Source of the DNA: CANRIN01 sp964493515
GTDB taxonomy: Bacteria; Bacillota; Clostridia; Oscillospirales; JAAYOS01
Assembly: GCA_964493515.1 (NCBI GenBank)
Contig: CAZBNJ010000040.1
Coordinates: 1-16,778, forward strand
Reading direction: 5' to 3'
DNA length: 16,778 nucleotides
Within the stretch, counting starts at the first letter, position 1. Every line of letters starts with the position of its first letter. The position numbers and the translations under genes were made by a program. Positions 14,511 through 16,778 of the stretch are shown here, one piece after another. The notes under the pieces were generated by a model. The model was not told where the DNA came from. It searched no databases and saw only the letters and a list, made by a program, of their open reading frames with translations.

Positions 14511-15678
14511 GGTCAGAATGGGCGTTATTGGTGTCGGAAACATGGGAAGCGCGCACTCGAAGAACATCCTCGAGGGCAAGGTCCCGGGCATGACGCTCGC
14601 GGCGGTGGCGGACATCGCGCCGCAGAAGCTCGAGTGGGCGGAGAAAAATCTGCCGGGTGTGCCGCGTTTTTCAACCGCCGACGAGCTTATCGCAAGCGGT
14701 CTGTGCGACGCGGTAATCGTCGCGACGCCGCACTATTTCCACCCGACCATCGCGATAAAGGGGTTCGAGGCGGGGCTACACGTCCTCACCGAGAAACCGG
14801 CGGGTGTGTACACGTCGGCGGTGCGGAAGATGAACGATGCGGCGAAGAAAAGCGGCAAAGTGTTCGGAATAATGTACAATCAGCGTACAAATCCGCAGTT
14901 TGCGAAGATGCGCGAGATCGTGCGCTCGGGCGAACTCGGCGAGCCGAAACGCCTGGTCTGGATAATCACCAACTGGTACCGCACCCAGGCATACTACGAC
15001 AGCGGAAGCTGGCGCGCGACCTGGGCGGGCGAGGGCGGTGGAGTGCTGCTGAATCAGGCGCCGCACCAGCTCGACCTGTGGCAGTGGATATTCGGAATGC
15101 CAAAGCGCGTGTGGGCAAAGTGCAAGTACGCGCAGTGGCACAATGTCGAGATAGAGGACGACGTGACTGCGTACGCCGAGTACGAAAACGGCGCTTCCGC
15201 GACATTTATCACCACGACCGGCGAATATCCGGGAACAAATCGCCTTGAAATATGCGGCGACCGCGCGAAGCTCGTGTGGGAGGGCGGCAAGCTGAAGATG
15301 TGGAAGCTCGACCAGCCGGAGCGCGAAGTGTGCTTCACATCCACTCAGGGCTTTGCCACGCCGCCGGTAGAGGAGATCGAGCCGGAATGCCCGGGAACCG
15401 AGACCGCGCACGTCGGCATACTTACGAACTTCGCGGCTGCGATACTTCGCGGCGAGGAGCTTCTTGCGCCGGGCTACGACGGCATAAACGGGCTGACGCT
15501 GTCCAACGCGATGCACCTGAGCGACTGGACCGGCAAGATGGTGGAGCTGCCGCTGGACGAGGAGCTATTCGAGAAGCTGCTCGACGAGCGCCGCGCGACA
15601 TCCAAGCTCAAGACCGCCGGGGACGGCGCGCCGGAGGACATCCGCGGAACGTACAACGATAGGTGGAACGTAAGGTAG
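14503..15678 (+). CDS. Gfo/Idh/MocA-family NAD(P)-dependent oxidoreductase
   Basis: A 391-residue sugar dehydrogenase-type enzyme. ATG 14503 is preferred because GGAGG (14490-14494) lies 8 bases upstream; an in-frame ATG at 14488 overlaps that RBS. The Rossmann motif GVIGVGNMGSAH starts at residue 7, the catalytic lysine is K98 in TEKPAG, and the substrate-domain HxxD is H188-D191 (QAPHQLD). Members oxidise or reduce sugars, inositols, uronates and amino sugars. In gut bacteria some make 3-keto-glycosides that partner TIM-barrel proteins then cleave. Length is at the upper end of the family, with a charged C-terminal tail. It is the last gene of the plus-strand block and is followed by the shared terminator. 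The position beside two TIM-barrel genes is the main clue to its role. Confidence 0.93.
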   Translation: MNEVRMGVIGVGNMGSAHSKNILEGKVPGMTLAAVADIAPQKLEWAEKNLPGVPRFSTADELIASGLCDAVIVATPHYFHPTIAIKGFEAGLHVLTEKPAGVYTSAVRKMNDAAKKSGKVFGIMYNQRTNPQFAKMREIVRSGELGEPKRLVWIITNWYRTQAYYDSGSWRATWAGEGGGVLLNQAPHQLDLWQWIFGMPKRVWAKCKYAQWHNVEIEDDVTAYAEYENGASATFITTTGEYPGTNRLEICGDRAKLVWEGGKLKMWKLDQPEREVCFTSTQGFATPPVEEIEPECPGTETAHVGILTNFAAAILRGEELLAPGYDGINGLTLSNAMHLSDWTGKMVELPLDEELFEKLLDERRATSKLKTAGDGAPEDIRGTYNDRWNVR

Positions 15679-15735
15679 AAGTGCGAGTGTAGACGCGCCG
15701 GCAGAACCGTGACAGAGTAAGCGCGAGCGTGACAT

Positions 15736-15769
15736 AAAAAGGGCTGTACCAAGTGGTACAGCCCTTTTT
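15736..15769. terminator. bidirectional terminator between the oxidoreductase gene and ppdK
   Basis: AAAAAGGGCTGTACC (15736-15750) pairs perfectly with its complement at 15755-15769 around the loop AAGT. The 15-bp stem has A5 on one side and T5 on the other, so it can end transcription from both converging units. The rest of the 15679-15796 gap shows no gene. Confidence 0.93.
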
Positions 15770-15796
15770 GCAGCTAAATCAGAACTTCGGCCCAGA

Positions 15797-16777
15797 TTAC
15801 TTCTCGTCGCGGATCGCAGCCTGCGCCGCGGCAAGGCGGGCAATCGGCACGCGGAACGGCGAGCAGCTGACATAGGTCAGTCCGGTCTGGTGGCAGAACT
15901 CAACGGTGGACGGGTCGCCGCCGTGCTCGCCGCAGATGCCCAGCTTGATGTCCGGGCGGGTCTTGCGGCCAAGCTCCGAAGCCATCGCGACCAGTCGGCC
16001 GACGCCGATGGTGTCCAGACGCGCGAACGGATCGGACTCGTATATCTTCGCGTCGTAGTACGAGCCGAGGAACTTGCCGGCGTCGTCGCGCGAGAAGCCG
16101 AAGGTCATCTGAGTCAGGTCGTTGGTGCCGAAGCTGAAGAACTCGGCCTCCTTGGCTATCTCGTCGGCGGTCAGTGCCGCGCGCGGGATCTCGATCATCG
16201 TGCCGACCTTGTAGTGGAGATCGCTCTTCGCGTCCTTGATGAGCGCGTCGGCGGTCTCGGTAACGACGTTCTTGACGTACTTCAGCTCCTTGACCTCGCC
16301 GACGAGCGGGATCATTATCTCGGGCACCAGCTCCCAGTCGGGATGGCGCTTCTTGACGGTGAGCGCCGCCTTGATGACCGCGCGGGTCTGCATACGGGCG
16401 ATCTCGGGGTAGGTGACCGCCAGACGGCAGCCGCGATGTCCCATCATCGGGTTGAACTCGTGCAGCGAGCTGATGATATCCTTTATCTCCTGGACGCTCT
16501 TGCCCTGGGCCTTGGCGAGGTTCTCGATGTCCGCCTCCTCGGTCGGGACGAACTCGTGCAGCGGCGGGTCGAGGAAGCGGATGGTGACAGGCGCACCCTC
16601 CATAGCCTCGTACAGCTGCTCAAAGTCGCCCTGCTGCATCGGCTCGAGCTTCGCAAGCGCGGCCTCACGCTCGGGCAGAGTGTCCGAGCATATCATCTCG
16701 CGGATAGCGGCGATGCGGTCGCCGTCGAAGAACATATGCTCCGTGCGGCAGAGACCGATACCCTGAGCACCAAATTT
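15797..16777 (-). CDS. ppdK: pyruvate, phosphate dikinase, C-terminal part
   Basis: The last 326 residues of PPDK on the minus strand; the gene continues past the right edge, and the frame is open to base 16777. PPDK interconverts pyruvate + ATP + phosphate and PEP + AMP + pyrophosphate, and in clostridia often serves glycolysis. The visible part is the PEP/pyruvate-binding TIM barrel. It begins FGAQGIGLCRTEHMFF and includes GHRGCRLAVTYPEI, EIMIPLVG, MIEIPRAAL, FSFGTNDLTQMTFG and CGEHGGDPSTVEFCH. The catalytic cysteine in YVSCSPFRVPIARLAAAQA is encoded at 15863-15865. An internal ATG at 16735 is not the start. It converges with the sugar block and shares the terminator. Assignment is secure; whether the N-terminal ATP-binding and phosphohistidine domains are intact cannot be seen. 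Confidence 0.97.
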   Translation of the reverse strand, partial: KFGAQGIGLCRTEHMFFDGDRIAAIREMICSDTLPEREAALAKLEPMQQGDFEQLYEAMEGAPVTIRFLDPPLHEFVPTEEADIENLAKAQGKSVQEIKDIISSLHEFNPMMGHRGCRLAVTYPEIARMQTRAVIKAALTVKKRHPDWELVPEIMIPLVGEVKELKYVKNVVTETADALIKDAKSDLHYKVGTMIEIPRAALTADEIAKEAEFFSFGTNDLTQMTFGFSRDDAGKFLGSYYDAKIYESDPFARLDTIGVGRLVAMASELGRKTRPDIKLGICGEHGGDPSTVEFCHQTGLTYVSCSPFRVPIARLAAAQAAIRDEK

Positions 16778-16778
16778 G

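Overview
The window is 16.8 kb of GC-rich DNA, by eye around 60% GC. It probably comes from an uncultured member of the Firmicutes/Clostridia, possibly a gut or other anaerobic fermenter. The signs are strong AGGAGG-type ribosome binding sites, a lipobox-bearing substrate-binding lipoprotein, a VanW-family protein, and a convergent pyruvate, phosphate dikinase gene. Isoleucine is often encoded by ATA despite the high GC. I cannot name a genus from the sequence.

Layout. Genes from base 2 to base 15678 all lie on the plus strand and are tightly packed. The last gene, ppdK, is on the minus strand and runs off the right edge. Block A (2-6287) holds a VanW-family protein cut by the left edge, a GH78 alpha-L-rhamnosidase, a Sir2-type NAD-dependent deacylase, a short zinc-dependent MDR dehydrogenase and an MtnA-type aldose-1-phosphate isomerase. 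The rhamnosidase, sirtuin and dehydrogenase genes overlap by a few bases and are probably translationally coupled. Block B (6288-11443) starts with a near-consensus extended -10 promoter and encodes a four-part BMP/Nup-type ABC importer: lipoprotein, two-domain ATPase and two permeases. A strong terminator sits between the lipoprotein and ATPase genes, followed by a plausible second promoter. Block C (11511-15678) encodes uronate isomerase (UxaC), two different xylose-isomerase-like TIM-barrel proteins and a Gfo/Idh/MocA oxidoreductase. It ends at a 15-bp terminator hairpin shared with ppdK.

How it may work (inference). The neighbourhood looks like a carbohydrate-acquisition locus: a rhamnosidase trims glycosides, a BMP-type importer brings in a substrate, and an isomerase/oxidoreductase set processes uronates or glycosides. 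A Gfo/Idh/MocA oxidoreductase with TIM-barrel isomerase/lyase-like proteins recalls oxidative (3-keto-sugar) glycoside cleavage systems. BMP importers characterised so far mostly carry nucleosides, so either this one has another substrate or blocks B and C are only neighbours. The usual partners of UxaC (UxuA, UxuB, KdgK, KdgA) and of MtnA (MtnK/MtnN/MtnP, MtnB, aldolase) are absent from the window.

No tRNA, rRNA, CRISPR array, insertion sequence or phage gene was seen. No gene-free stretch exceeds about 145 bp. The longest gaps are 6288-6428 (promoter, leader hairpin), 7557-7695 (terminator, second promoter), 15679-15796 (terminator) and 11444-11510 (G-rich hairpin, RBS).
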